DNA of 64,000 bases from Flammeovirgaceae bacterium UBA6059 (GTDB lineage Bacteria; Bacteroidota; Bacteroidia; Cytophagales; Cyclobacteriaceae), in assembly GCA_002435755.1 (NCBI GenBank), contig DIYH01000011.1, positions 1 through 64,000 on the forward strand. The letters are read 5' to 3'. The notes beneath the pieces are model-generated. The model had not been told where the DNA came from. It did no database searches and saw nothing but the letters and a program-made list of their open reading frames with translations. The position numbers were made by a program, and so were the translations under genes. Of the stretch, positions 9,185 through 18,684 are shown one piece after another (positions within the stretch are counted from its first letter, which is position 1; each line of letters begins with the position of its first letter).

Positions 9185-10585
9185 CTAACCATTGAAAAAA
9201 CTTGAATGAAAATTGACTAAAAAAAGTTCCTGCCTCGCTCGTGTAATGGCAGTATACAGCCATCTAATGAATTCGTGGTTGATGAGCTCTTCGGTCATAT
9301 ATCCCTGATCTATGAACACTACTTTCCATTGGCCGCCCTGCGATTTATGACAAGTAAGCGCATAAGCAAACTTCACTTGTAGCGCATTCAGGTATGGGTC
9401 ATTACGGAGAGCTTTCTGGCGCTGCTTTGGATCTTCTATATCCTCATAGTCCCTCATTACACTATCGTAAAGTGATCGCGTGATGTCCTCAGGAAGAGAA
9501 GGTCGATCATGATGCAAAGAGTCAAGAATGATTTTAGCTTCAAATGGCTCATCAGGGTAATCCAACAGTTGCAGTTCCAACTCAGCGAACCTAAGCTCAT
9601 GCACTTCTTCGAACTTCCTTACTTTATTGATCCTCACAAAATCTCCATTCGCCAAAAAACCAGCCTTACTTTCCGAATCAAGATGGAAGTAGTTGTTACG
9701 CGCTATCATGAGCACATCCCCTGCATCCAACTCATTCTCGAAGTAAAATATCCGATGACGGATGTATTGATTGTATTGATAAGCCGACTTGTTTGATCGA
9801 CAGATCACCATGACCTCCTCCTGACCGTACTTATCATAAGCGTACCTGATCCCATCTTCAAGCCGCTCTCCAGTCATCCTGTAGATATCATCGAACCCTC
9901 CAATGTTAAACCTTACACTTACCTCCTTTTTCGCTAGTTCATCCCTTAGCCTTGTTGCATTGACAAGAATGCCTGAACCTTTTTCCTGCCTGATCACCTC
10001 AGAAAGACTAGTCAGTTGCAGCCCGTGTTGATATCTTGAAGAGATATATTCCTGGTCTAAACTGGCACTCTTGTCTTGACCAATCGGGGGCAACTGCGCA
10101 TCATCCCCGACGATGATCAATCGATTGCTGTCATGCTCAGAAACGAAAGTCATTACTTCATCTAACAATGATTTACGTCCAAACATCGACTGACTGGATA
10201 GCATCGAAGCTTCATCTACGACAAAGACCGTCCGTTTACTGTAGTTTTTACGCCTTTCAAAACCAACACTACCATCCTCCCGCACTACTTGCTTGAAAAT
10301 GATCTTATGTATTGTGAATGCCGACCTGTCAGAATAGCTGCTGATCACCTTGGCGGCCCGACCCGTAGGTGCAAGCAACATGTACTTGTAATTAAATAGC
10401 GGCAACACCCTCACTAGTGTTGAGATAAGGGTTGTTTTGCCTGTACCTGCGTATCCTTTGAGTATTAATAGTTTTTTAGCTGAGCGTTCTTCGAGCAACG
10501 CATCAAGTTGTCGAAAAAACTGATGCTGTTTACTTGTAGGTTCAAAATCGATCTTTCTAAGTATTACCTCCGATGGCCTTGGCAA
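9185..10585 (-). CDS. RecD/Pif1-like superfamily 1 DNA helicase
   Basis: 466 residues. The N-terminal AAA domain has Walker A GYAGTGKTT at 44-52 and Walker B FVVDEASML (about 120-128), followed by a GDDAQLPPIG motif III and, at the C-terminus, the UvrD_C_2 type sequence YALTCHKSQGGQWKVV and ITRARQ. This is the compact RecD2/Dda-like arrangement widespread in Bacteroidota, acting as an ATP-driven 5'-3' helicase in DNA repair or replication. The exact role is inferred. The gene diverges from the Nudix gene with a gap of 38 bases. Confidence 0.88.
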   Translation of the reverse strand: MPRPSEVILRKIDFEPTSKQHQFFRQLDALLEERSAKKLLILKGYAGTGKTTLISTLVRVLPLFNYKYMLLAPTGRAAKVISSYSDRSAFTIHKIIFKQVVREDGSVGFERRKNYSKRTVFVVDEASMLSSQSMFGRKSLLDEVMTFVSEHDSNRLIIVGDDAQLPPIGQDKSASLDQEYISSRYQHGLQLTSLSEVIRQEKGSGILVNATRLRDELAKKEVSVRFNIGGFDDIYRMTGERLEDGIRYAYDKYGQEEVMVICRSNKSAYQYNQYIRHRIFYFENELDAGDVLMIARNNYFHLDSESKAGFLANGDFVRINKVRKFEEVHELRFAELELQLLDYPDEPFEAKIILDSLHHDRPSLPEDITRSLYDSVMRDYEDIEDPKQRQKALRNDPYLNALQVKFAYALTCHKSQGGQWKVVFIDQGYMTEELINHEFIRWLYTAITRARQELFLVNFHSSFFNG

Positions 10586-10623
10586 TTGACTAATGGATTA
10601 AATTCGAGTAAAATAGACACAAT

Positions 10624-11115
10624 TTGGAACCTGCTGATATCAAGCGCACTTATGGCAACAAGGTAAGAATAAGAGTTTGCGGGATTGCCATAGAGGGTGA
10701 TAAAATATTGATGTTGAAACATCAACCACTTGGTCCCTTGGGATACTTGTGGTCACCACCCGGAGGTGGAGTGGAGTTTGGTATCCCAATGGAAGCCCAA
10801 CTTGAGAAAGAATTTCTAGAGGAAACCAACCTAAAAGTCCAAGTGGGTAAGATGATGTTCGTCAACGAATACATCGACCAACCTATTCATGCGATAGAAG
10901 TATTCTTTAGAGTAAGGATAGTCGAGGGAATACTCACTAAGGGGCATGATCCGGAGTTATCACCACAACATCAAATGATCAAAGAAGTTGCGTTTAGATC
11001 ATTTGAAGAACTCAAGAAACTCGACCCTCTCGCCGTTCATAATTCACTTAGGCACTGCTCAAATATGGAGCAATTCCTAAATCTGAACGGGTTTTTTATA
11101 TTTCACAATTATTGA
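10624..11115 (+). CDS. Nudix hydrolase with variant box, TTG start
   Basis: 163 residues with a Nudix fold: GGGVEFG followed by KEFLEETNL at about 47-71. The catalytic helix keeps the EExxE-type glutamates, but the first Glu of the consensus box is Ile and the Gly of ExG is Asn. No in-frame ATG exists before residue 31, which already lies in the first strand, and an in-frame stop sits at 10609, so the TTG at 10624 is the most plausible start. The substrate is unknown, possibly a nucleoside diphosphate derivative. Confidence 0.78.
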   Translation: MEPADIKRTYGNKVRIRVCGIAIEGDKILMLKHQPLGPLGYLWSPPGGGVEFGIPMEAQLEKEFLEETNLKVQVGKMMFVNEYIDQPIHAIEVFFRVRIVEGILTKGHDPELSPQHQMIKEVAFRSFEELKKLDPLAVHNSLRHCSNMEQFLNLNGFFIFHNY

Positions 11116-11181
11116 ACAATTTAGAGCGCCCGTTCAAAATCTAAGGGCTAAAATCACTATTATTGCAAAAACTACCTAAGC

Positions 11182-11769
11182 ATGAACACCACTAAAATCC
11201 TAACTATTGTTCTATTCCTTGTTGCTGCTGGACTGGGCTATTACCTGGTTGATAGAATTAAGTTTAAGATTGACGAGGAGGAGCGTATAGCGAGAATGGA
11301 AGCCAGAGTTATTGATAAACTCATCATGATCCGTGAAGCGCAATTGGCATACCAGGGATCTTTTGGTGCCTACACTTCTAGCTGGGATACTCTTTTGGCG
11401 TTCATTGATACAGGTAAGATCTACGTCACTCAGCGCCGCGAAGAAACTGTGCTACTTGACTATGGTGCTGAAGAAACCACCATATATATTGACACGCTTG
11501 GAAGTATAGCAGTAACCGATACGATCTTCACTAAAGAGAAGTTCCCTAATTTCAATCTTGCCACTCTTCCTATAATTCCCGGTAGTGATAAGAGGTTTGA
11601 AATGTTTGCTGATAAGATCATGAAAGGGGGTGTAGAGGTGGATGTCATCGAGGTACGCAATGTTGTACCTGTCGACCCACGTAGAAGTGAAGACAATGAA
11701 GCTAATATCAAGAAGCCGCTAAGGTTCGGGTCCAAAACAAGTATAACTACAGCAGGTAACTGGGAATAA
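11182..11769 (+). CDS. hypothetical single-span membrane protein
   Basis: 195 residues. One hydrophobic segment at about 7-23 is followed by a charged stretch (RIKFKIDEEERIARMEARV) predicted helical, then a soluble domain. The LIMIREAQLAYQGSFGAYTSSWDTLLAFI region resembles the early part of pseudopilin-like proteins, but there is no prepilin peptidase site, so I make no functional claim. The DUF3822 gene starts 5 bases after its stop, so it probably shares an operon with DUF3822 and coaD. Confidence 0.65.
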   Translation: MNTTKILTIVLFLVAAGLGYYLVDRIKFKIDEEERIARMEARVIDKLIMIREAQLAYQGSFGAYTSSWDTLLAFIDTGKIYVTQRREETVLLDYGAEETTIYIDTLGSIAVTDTIFTKEKFPNFNLATLPIIPGSDKRFEMFADKIMKGGVEVDVIEVRNVVPVDPRRSEDNEANIKKPLRFGSKTSITTAGNWE

Positions 11770-11774
11770 GTCAA

Positions 11775-12665
11775 TTGAGCACTCTCACCGCACCGGATTA
11801 TAAGTTAGTGCGCAAAATCAAAGATGAGCGCTTCGATGTAGACGATCTTCAGAGTTACGCGCTATCCCTCCAAATTGGCAACAAGGATTTACAGTTTTGT
11901 GTGACTGATGTTCGCACGAATCAATGCTTGTTGCTGGAGGATTTTGTGCTGGAAGGAGTCAAAACAATCAATGGCAGGATCGAAGCTATCAAGATGATCT
12001 TCGAAAACCACCATCTCCTGATGGCAGGATTTTGGAATAGCATTAGGGTGTCAATGAAGACACACAAGTTTACATTAGTACCCTCTTCCCATTTCGATAA
12101 GGACAGTGTAGTAGAATACCTTGTAGTCAATAGTGAGATCAACTCTAAAATTGAGGAGGTCTACTACTATCGACATATCAAATCGAGCGCAACCAACGTA
12201 TTTACAGCAGATAAGAAGCTCATGGCATGGCTCAATGAATTGTATGCCAACAAGAACGTTCAGATCGTCCATCAAGGCAGTGCCTTGATTGAAGGTATCC
12301 TCCGATATGACGATCACACGCCAGAGCGGATGATGTTTTGCCTGATGGATAAGGGAATACTTCACGTGGTTGTGACACATCAGCAAAAGCTTCTTTACTA
12401 CAACCAATTCGCGGTTCGTATCAGCAATGACTATCTGAAGTATGTCATGCTGGTATTCAAAGAATTAGAGCTATCACAAAAAGAAACTAAGGTTCTTGTC
12501 TGGGGTAATATTACCCAACAGTCGCCACATGTACTTTTGCTGAAAAAGTATATCAGACATATCTCCTTTGGTAGCAGACCCTCCTACCTCAAGTTAAACT
12601 TCGAATTTGATGAGATACCCGACCATCAGTATTTTGACTTGATGAGTGTATTTCTTTGTGACTGA
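11775..12665 (+). CDS. DUF3822 family protein, TTG start
   Basis: 296 residues recognisable as DUF3822, a Bacteroidota family typically next to coaD. The N-terminus YKLVRKIKDERFDVDDLQSYALSLQIG fits the family; the fold is thought to resemble the actin-like ATPases, but no nucleotide motif is obvious here. The only start that retains this conserved N-terminus is the TTG at 11775, 5 bases after the previous stop; the next ATG is about 70 codons in. It precedes coaD by 43 bases. Confidence 0.8.
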   Translation: MSTLTAPDYKLVRKIKDERFDVDDLQSYALSLQIGNKDLQFCVTDVRTNQCLLLEDFVLEGVKTINGRIEAIKMIFENHHLLMAGFWNSIRVSMKTHKFTLVPSSHFDKDSVVEYLVVNSEINSKIEEVYYYRHIKSSATNVFTADKKLMAWLNELYANKNVQIVHQGSALIEGILRYDDHTPERMMFCLMDKGILHVVVTHQQKLLYYNQFAVRISNDYLKYVMLVFKELELSQKETKVLVWGNITQQSPHVLLLKKYIRHISFGSRPSYLKLNFEFDEIPDHQYFDLMSVFLCD

Positions 12666-12708
12666 GGTTTTTTCACTACCTTGAATCTTACGAACTATCT
12701 TGTAGACC

Positions 12709-13167
12709 ATGGATAAGAAAGTAGCACTTTTCCCAGGTTCCTTCGATCCTTTTACCAAGGGACATGAAGATATCGTTTTGAGGAGCTTATCACTATTTGA
12801 TGAGGTCATCATCGCTCTTGGTCACAATTCCAAAAAAGCACGGTATTTCGAAGTAGACCAGATGGTCGACTACATCGATAAGGCCTTTGAAAACAACGAC
12901 AGAGTGAGTGTCGTGAAATACAATGAGCTGACAGCCGGTCTCGCTAAGAAGTACAATGCTGGTTTTATGGTCAGAGGCTTGCGTAATACCACTGACTTTG
13001 AATATGAAAATGGTATTTCTCAGATCAACCGATCACTGAATGAAGACCTTGAGACCGTCTTCCTTATCACCTCTCCGCACCTGGCGCCCATTAGCTCCAG
13101 CATCATTCGCGAAGTACACAAGTACGGTGGCGATGTTAGAGAGTTTTTGCCTTATGAGTTGGATTAG
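12709..13167 (+). CDS. coaD: phosphopantetheine adenylyltransferase
   Basis: 152 residues, standard length for CoaD, which transfers AMP from ATP to 4'-phosphopantetheine in coenzyme A synthesis. The N-terminal nucleotidylyl transferase motif FPGSFDPFTKGHED is at 8-21 (TxGH form), with VRGLRNTTDFEYE in the middle and SSSIIREVHKYGGDV near the C-terminus. The stop overlaps the convergent Nudix gene by 4 bases. It follows DUF3822, a common neighbour in this phylum. Confidence 0.95.
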   Translation: MDKKVALFPGSFDPFTKGHEDIVLRSLSLFDEVIIALGHNSKKARYFEVDQMVDYIDKAFENNDRVSVVKYNELTAGLAKKYNAGFMVRGLRNTTDFEYENGISQINRSLNEDLETVFLITSPHLAPISSSIIREVHKYGGDVREFLPYELD

Positions 13168-13832
13168 TCAAGAAGCTTATAATACTCCTGCATAACATAC
13201 CGAACAGTCCGGTATGAGTTATAAAGCGCCTCACGGGTGTTGCGCACGTCCATCCACCGGACGTCATCTATACCCTCCCCTGTTTGAGGCTTCATTTGAC
13301 CATCATCAAGACATGCCATCTTGTACCAATGCGTCTTTTTCAGGACGTACTTGTTATTGCGCATGTAGGTGTGCCAGGTAGCACATATTTTCTTTTCCAG
13401 CTCAACCTTTACCCCGGTTTCTTCCTCTACTTCCCGAACAGCTCCTGCTTTTGGCTTTTCGTCTTTCTCGAGTTTACCTTTTGGAAGGTCCCACTTCTTT
13501 AGTCTGTAAATGAGCAATGCCAGATCATCCTTACAGACAACTCCTCCACCCGCCTCGATCACCTTAAACTTGCTTTTGATGTAAGCTACAGCGGTCTTGC
13601 GTTTGGATACGGCAAAGGTGATGTTGTCAAGCTCTTTAAACTTACGGTTGGTCATCAGCTTGAGGAGCTGATCGATATGTTCATGAGAGGCGTCCCAGAT
13701 CAATACATCATCGATAAGCTTCTTAGGTATGCTTTGATCATTACCATCAATCACCCGATCAAAGTCCTCGCGCCTGATACGCTCATCCAGCTTTTTGATG
13801 TAAACAGGAATATCGTTGATGAAAATTTTCAA
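13164..13832 (-). CDS. Nudix hydrolase with N-terminal extension
   Basis: 222 residues: an N-terminal region of about 95 residues, then a Nudix domain. The Nudix box is canonical (LPKGKLEKDEK, then REVEEETGV, about 118-145), unlike the variant enzyme at 10624. The LPKGK form is typical of diphosphoinositol/Ap4A-type or RppH-like hydrolases, but the substrate cannot be assigned. The gene is divergent from pyrE. Confidence 0.85.
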   Translation of the reverse strand: MKIFINDIPVYIKKLDERIRREDFDRVIDGNDQSIPKKLIDDVLIWDASHEHIDQLLKLMTNRKFKELDNITFAVSKRKTAVAYIKSKFKVIEAGGGVVCKDDLALLIYRLKKWDLPKGKLEKDEKPKAGAVREVEEETGVKVELEKKICATWHTYMRNNKYVLKKTHWYKMACLDDGQMKPQTGEGIDDVRWMDVRNTREALYNSYRTVRYVMQEYYKLLD

Positions 13833-13930
13833 TGCTACCCATTTGGGATACCTAAATAAAGCAATTCTTCAAGGATACATCCTAGTCAAACCTTCAAAAA
13901 ATAGTTGAAAATTTGAAGTAATTTCGAAGC

Positions 13931-14581
13931 ATGGCGTTTGAGATCAGTAAACCGGAAATTTCAGAAAAGATTGCACATCATTTGTTGGACATCAAGGCCA
14001 TCAAACTGAACCATGAAAGACCCTTCCAATGGGCTTCCGGGTGGAACTCCCCTATCTATTGTGATAACAGGCTGACACTCTCATATCCAGTCATAAGAAG
14101 CCTTGTCAAAAAATACCTCGTAGATGAAATCAGGCGATGTTACCCGGGTTGTGAAGCCATTGCAGGAGTGGCGACAGCAGGTATTCCACAAGGTGCCCTG
14201 GTGGCCGATGAGATGGAGTTGCCCTTCCTCTACGTCAGATCAAAACCTAAGGGTCATGGCATGGAAAACCTCATCGAGGGAAAAGTAGACGCCGGTACTA
14301 AGGTAGTGGTCATCGAGGACCTGGTATCAACTGGTGGCAGTTCACTCAAAGCTGTGGAAGCCTTGCGCGCCGTTGAGGCTAGTGTGTTGGGTATGGCAGC
14401 CATATTCACTTACGGTTTCGCTCAAGCTGAGCGTAACTTTGAAGCAGCCAATGTGGATCTCATTTGCATTAGTCATTATGATGCACTTTTGAGACAGGCA
14501 GTCAAATCAGGATATGTCGCTGAATCAGACCTCCCGATGCTCGAGACCTGGAAGGCAAACCCGGCCCAATGGCGTCAATAA
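13931..14581 (+). CDS. pyrE: orotate phosphoribosyltransferase
   Basis: 216 residues. PyrE converts orotate and PRPP to OMP in pyrimidine synthesis. The PRPP-binding motif VVVIEDLVSTGGSS is at about 125-138, the flexible-loop lysines are in VRSKPKGHG, and FQWASGWNSPIYCDNR fits the N-terminal substrate region. It ends with a 7-base tail overlap with the convergent TIGR02757 gene. An A+T-rich leader with a -7-like TAATTTCG at 13919-13926 lies directly upstream. Confidence 0.94.
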   Translation: MAFEISKPEISEKIAHHLLDIKAIKLNHERPFQWASGWNSPIYCDNRLTLSYPVIRSLVKKYLVDEIRRCYPGCEAIAGVATAGIPQGALVADEMELPFLYVRSKPKGHGMENLIEGKVDAGTKVVVIEDLVSTGGSSLKAVEALRAVEASVLGMAAIFTYGFAQAERNFEAANVDLICISHYDALLRQAVKSGYVAESDLPMLETWKANPAQWRQ

Positions 14582-15354
14582 TCATCCAGTGCACCAAGCC
14601 CAAATAGAGCAAAATCATATTTAACAGGATCTACTGGGTCATACTTTTTAAGATTGCTGGTAAGCTCAAGAGCAGTGAGCCAGTCGGTACCCTTGCGCGA
14701 AATAAGATGGAACCGTCTAGCTACACGGTCTACATGCAAGTCGCACGGACAAACTAATTGCGAAGGCTTTATACGATTCCACAAACCAAAATCCACTCCT
14801 CTGTCATCTTTCCTGACCATCCATCGTAAAAACATGTTTAATCGCTTACAAGCTGACTTTCTAGTTGGTGTAGCGATGTGTTTTCGGGTACGATCGGGAG
14901 CATCTGGCAGATCAAAAAACAAATGATGAAAATTACTCAACCCCACTTCCATATGTTCCGATTCATCATTCATACCTATGAGAAAGGCATCCTCGAGCGA
15001 ATCATGCATTTTGTAGTATTGGCTCAACCAATGTATGAAGTATAGTGTATCTGTAGCATTAAATGTGCGGTGTTTGAAACTCGTAAATGGTCGCAAGTCA
15101 GCCTCTTCATGATTGAGTACAAAATCATAAGGAGCATTGTCCATCATCTCAAAAAGCTCACGGCACTTCCGAATGATCGTTACACGCTGACCCCAGGCCA
15201 GCACACTGGCCCAAAACCCCGTGATCTCAATATCCTGTAGTTGACTATACTGATGTGGGATGCTGACAGGGTCATCCGCGATGAATCCTGGTCGATTGAA
15301 TCGGTCTACTTGTTTGTCCAGAAACAACTTAAAATCGCGCTGCACCATGATCAC
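14575..15354 (-). CDS. TIGR02757 family protein
   Basis: 259 residues of the Bacteroidota-enriched TIGR02757 family (function unknown). Recognisable parts are DDPVSIPHQYSQLQDIEITGF, the FWASVLAWGQR segment and the region RLNMFLRWMVRKDDRGVDFGLW followed by PLDLHVDRVARR-like SQLVCPCDLHVDRVAR. The latter resembles helix-hairpin-helix/DNA glycosylase-type sequence, but that is inference. The start (ATG ATC ATG) lies 2 bases after the stop of the LysM gene, so it is the last gene of a three-gene reverse operon. Confidence 0.85.
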   Translation of the reverse strand: MIMVQRDFKLFLDKQVDRFNRPGFIADDPVSIPHQYSQLQDIEITGFWASVLAWGQRVTIIRKCRELFEMMDNAPYDFVLNHEEADLRPFTSFKHRTFNATDTLYFIHWLSQYYKMHDSLEDAFLIGMNDESEHMEVGLSNFHHLFFDLPDAPDRTRKHIATPTRKSACKRLNMFLRWMVRKDDRGVDFGLWNRIKPSQLVCPCDLHVDRVARRFHLISRKGTDWLTALELTSNLKKYDPVDPVKYDFALFGLGALDDY

Positions 15355-15356
15355 TA

Positions 15357-16514
15357 CTACTCACTCATATAAGCGATCTCAACCGGGATCTTGGGATCAA
15401 TTGCGCCCAATCGTTCAAATGCCTGACGTGTCAGTCTTATCAGCACATTCTGGTTAGGTCCTATATCCGGCAGCTTGCCGACCACACGAACGAATATGCT
15501 CTGATTATTCATCTGATTTCTCACCTGCATGATCGTTCCGATAGGAACAGTACGATGTAAAGCCAGGTATTTCCTTGTCTTCGGAGCATTCTCGATCTTC
15601 ATTGCAAAACCCTCCTCTACCACCTGACCGGTCACCAAGCTGGTTGAGTCTCTCTTATCAGAATTACCATATTTCACAGGTTCTGGCATGACTGATGGTG
15701 TTCGAGTTGTATCAGCAACGAGCGAGGTATCAGGTTTGGCATCCGCTTTCGCAATAGTATCCTGCGGAGCAGTCCGTCTTCCCAATTCATTTTCACCTAA
15801 TACTATCAAGCTATCTGATACTGCTGATGGGTTTTCGGTTGGTATCTCTCCAGCTACCGCGAATGGGAGCAGCAGTGACTGTCCAATACTCAAATAGTTT
15901 GATCGCAGGCGATTAGCGTTTCGAAGCTCCTGAGGATCCACGCCATACTTTCTAGCTATGGAGTAGACTGTCTCGCCAGCTGCTACCACGTGCAGATTAT
16001 CAGGTAGGTCTTCTTTATCCTGACCGATCTCTTTGATATTATCAGAGATATTGTCATTTGATACACTATCCTGAGCCAGCTCACCAACGATCAACGAGCT
16101 ACCCACACTTAGCGCATTGTCCGTCATATCGTTGAGCAGCTTGATTTCTGATACGGATAGACCATATAATCGTGAGATACTGTACAAAGTCTCCCCCAGC
16201 TTCACTTTGTGGACTTTTGAGACAGTCCTTGTCGTATCTGTCTGCGTCTCTTCCTCCGACTTGAGCACTGGAATAGATAGTAACTGCCCGATACTCAGGT
16301 TATTGTCTTGCAATGAGTTTTGGGCTTTGATCTGATCTACGGTGCTACTATATCGCCGCGACAGTGAGAAAATAGTCTCTCCCGGCTCAACCTCGTGGAT
16401 CACATATGACAGACTGTCTCCGGTTTCAAGTCGCAAAGAATCTAATGACGCATACGCACCATAGGTCGACAAATAGGCGACCAATAAAACAACCAAATAA
16501 AGACTATATCTCAT
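15357..16514 (-). CDS. exported protein with three LysM domains and a DPBB domain
   Basis: 385 residues: signal peptide (about 1-22), three LysM peptidoglycan-binding modules at about 37-82, 99-143 and 172-216 (each with a GETxxSIxRxYG-like start), a low-complexity Ser/Thr/Asp-rich linker (about 220-300), and a C-terminal double-psi beta-barrel like RlpA (about 300-385, with TVPIGTIMQVRN and the VRVVGKLPD segment). It likely acts at the cell wall, perhaps on glycan strands, but the catalytic Asp/His pair of active RlpA enzymes was not identified with confidence. It overlaps the DUF4905 gene by 11 bases. Confidence 0.88.
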   Translation of the reverse strand: MRYSLYLVVLLVAYLSTYGAYASLDSLRLETGDSLSYVIHEVEPGETIFSLSRRYSSTVDQIKAQNSLQDNNLSIGQLLSIPVLKSEEETQTDTTRTVSKVHKVKLGETLYSISRLYGLSVSEIKLLNDMTDNALSVGSSLIVGELAQDSVSNDNISDNIKEIGQDKEDLPDNLHVVAAGETVYSIARKYGVDPQELRNANRLRSNYLSIGQSLLLPFAVAGEIPTENPSAVSDSLIVLGENELGRRTAPQDTIAKADAKPDTSLVADTTRTPSVMPEPVKYGNSDKRDSTSLVTGQVVEEGFAMKIENAPKTRKYLALHRTVPIGTIMQVRNQMNNQSIFVRVVGKLPDIGPNQNVLIRLTRQAFERLGAIDPKIPVEIAYMSE

Positions 16515-17280
16515 AAACCGCCAGGTTCTTGTAGTCTGTGATGAATATCAATTTTTGCTCGAAAATAAAGAATGTATCACGCCCCAAGCCTTGAGAAGTG
16601 GTATTTATCTTTTGGTGGAAAATAACTTCTCCTGACTGATCACTTACCAGCAAATAGTTGGTCAATTCCTGACTTTCCCTAATATGATAAGAGATCAACA
16701 CAAGTTCCTGATATTCAAGGTAGTCAGCACCTCCTTCAGGCGTAACATTCAGCACTTCCTCCACAAACCTTCTGATTGTCGGGAAGTCCTTATCATCCTT
16801 TTGATAGTGAAACGGGTAGATGGCTTTACTAGTATGTTGATAATTGCTGTCACCATCATTCAGGTTATCTATCGGATGGCACTGCCAGTCATATGCCGAG
16901 AACTCATCTTGTCTTCTAACCGCAAACCCATTCTGTGTTGATTTTATCAATGATGAGTCTTTAAAAGTCGATACCAGACTGTCAGACTGGGTATCCCAAA
17001 CCATGAGAGATTTTTTCTCAGGGTTCTGTTCGTCATCATAGATATGTAGAAGTGCGTGATAATTAAAAAAAACGGAGATACCAATCCACCAAGGTTCTTC
17101 AAAAACCTTGTCACGAATAAGCAGCTTCCCCGTACTCAAATCCACTACCGTAAATGAGCTGACATGTGGGGCTTCATCACGTGTTTGTAACAACAGTAAT
17201 CCTTTGGATTCGCTTAGTGCAGATTCCCAAACAGGGGCCTTACAGTTAACTGAAAATAATGACTCAATCTTTCTTGCCAC
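16504..17280 (-). CDS. DUF4905 family protein
   Basis: 258 residues without signal peptide. The N-terminus (FSVNCKAPVWESALSES...LLLLQTRD) and the repeated short beta-strand pattern suggest a beta-propeller-like fold; I recognise it as DUF4905, a Bacteroidota family of unknown role. It is the first gene of the reverse operon DUF4905 - LysM/DPBB - TIGR02757, overlapping the next gene by 11 bases. Confidence 0.72.
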   Translation of the reverse strand: MARKIESLFSVNCKAPVWESALSESKGLLLLQTRDEAPHVSSFTVVDLSTGKLLIRDKVFEEPWWIGISVFFNYHALLHIYDDEQNPEKKSLMVWDTQSDSLVSTFKDSSLIKSTQNGFAVRRQDEFSAYDWQCHPIDNLNDGDSNYQHTSKAIYPFHYQKDDKDFPTIRRFVEEVLNVTPEGGADYLEYQELVLISYHIRESQELTNYLLVSDQSGEVIFHQKINTTSQGLGRDTFFIFEQKLIFITDYKNLAVYEI

Positions 17281-17316
17281 TTGCGAATTTCAGTAATTTT
17301 AGAAAAACTATAGCAC

Positions 17317-18684
17317 GTGATGAGTTGGAATAGTTGGGTGAAAAAAGTGTCATTTTGTAGCCTTGTGAGCATAATTATGCTGGGAGCATTGAGTAATCTC
17401 AAGGCGCAGGATAAGCCTATAGTACTGTTGATGAAGATCGATATGGAAATCGATCCTCGTATGAACCGCTATACGGAATTGGCACTTGATAAGGCTGAAG
17501 AAATTGAAGCAGACTATGTAGTGATCGAGATGGATACCTATGGAGGCGCGTTAAACGATGCAGATGACATCAGAACACGCCTGCTCAATTGGGAAAAACC
17601 AGTATATGTATGGATCAACAAAGATGCGGCTTCTGCCGGAGCGTTGATCTCCATAGCCTGTGATAGCATCTATATGGCCAAAGGAGCGAGTATCGGAGCG
17701 GCCACTGTCGTCACAGCTGACGGGGCAGCTGCACCAGACAAGTACCAATCATATATGAGGTCCATTATGCGGTCCACCGCCGAAGCACAAGGAAGAGATC
17801 CTCAAATCGCTGAGGCGATGGTTGATGAGAACATAGAAGTAGATAGCATTAGCAACTCAGGTCAAGTGATCACTTTCTCTACTAATGAAGCCATTCAAAA
17901 TGGTTTCTGCGAAGCGCAAGTTGATAATATAGACGAGGTAATGGCAAGATCAGGAGTTGAAGATTATGAGCTCTTTGAGTTTACACTGGACAGTACCGAA
18001 AAGATCATCTCATTCTTTCTGAATCCGGTTATTAGTGGCATTCTCATTTTGATCATCATAGGCGGTATCTATTTCGAGTTGCAAACACCTGGGGTAGGCT
18101 TTCCTATCCTCGCCTCATTTGTCGCGGCAGTACTCTACTTTACCCCCTACTATCTTAACGGATTGGCTGAAAACTGGGAAATCATCATGTTCTTTCTGGG
18201 TGTGGCTTTACTGGCTGCAGAGATATTTGTGATACCAGGATTTGGCATTGCCGGTATACTCGGGCTTATCTTCAGCATAGGTTCTCTGATACTTGTCATG
18301 CTCAACAACGATACCCTTGATTTTTCATTTGTCAATTCTGCTGATCTCTTCCTGGCAGTATCTACCACGCTTGCCGGTCTCTTAGGAGCGATCATAGTCA
18401 TGTTCCTGGGAGGAGTACGACTGACCAATACCCAGTTTTTCAATCGCATAGCCTTACAAGATGTCCAGGACAGGTCAGAAGGTTATGTGTCTAATTTTAA
18501 AAGTGAGTCATTCATAGGCAAAACAGGCGTTACTTACACCATACTCAGACCTTCTGGTAAGGTCATGATCGAAGACAACATTTACGATGCTTTCACCCGA
18601 GGCAACTACATAGAAAAAGGGAGGGCAATTGAAGTGATTGGCGAGGAAGGCAATTCGGTGAAAGTAAAAGAGGTAGATCCATGA
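17317..18684 (+). CDS. NfeD-like ClpP-class membrane serine protease
   Basis: 455 residues: signal peptide (about 1-30), ClpP-like protease domain (about 31-225) with the SAGA nucleophile motif (Ser106) and MAKGASIGAATVV, four or five membrane segments (about 228-370) and a C-terminal OB-fold NfeD domain (about 375-455). Long-form NfeD proteases associate with SPFH/stomatin proteins and act on membrane proteins; no SPFH gene is present here. The first gene of a tight forward operon, it overlaps kdsB by 4 bases (ATGA). Confidence 0.9.
   Translation: MMSWNSWVKKVSFCSLVSIIMLGALSNLKAQDKPIVLLMKIDMEIDPRMNRYTELALDKAEEIEADYVVIEMDTYGGALNDADDIRTRLLNWEKPVYVWINKDAASAGALISIACDSIYMAKGASIGAATVVTADGAAAPDKYQSYMRSIMRSTAEAQGRDPQIAEAMVDENIEVDSISNSGQVITFSTNEAIQNGFCEAQVDNIDEVMARSGVEDYELFEFTLDSTEKIISFFLNPVISGILILIIIGGIYFELQTPGVGFPILASFVAAVLYFTPYYLNGLAENWEIIMFFLGVALLAAEIFVIPGFGIAGILGLIFSIGSLILVMLNNDTLDFSFVNSADLFLAVSTTLAGLLGAIIVMFLGGVRLTNTQFFNRIALQDVQDRSEGYVSNFKSESFIGKTGVTYTILRPSGKVMIEDNIYDAFTRGNYIEKGRAIEVIGEEGNSVKVKEVDP

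Noticed and set aside
13892..13918. CTTCAA/TTGAAG inverted repeat before pyrE.
   Set aside because: Short arms with a long A+T-rich spacer, readily explained by base composition; not enough to call an operator.
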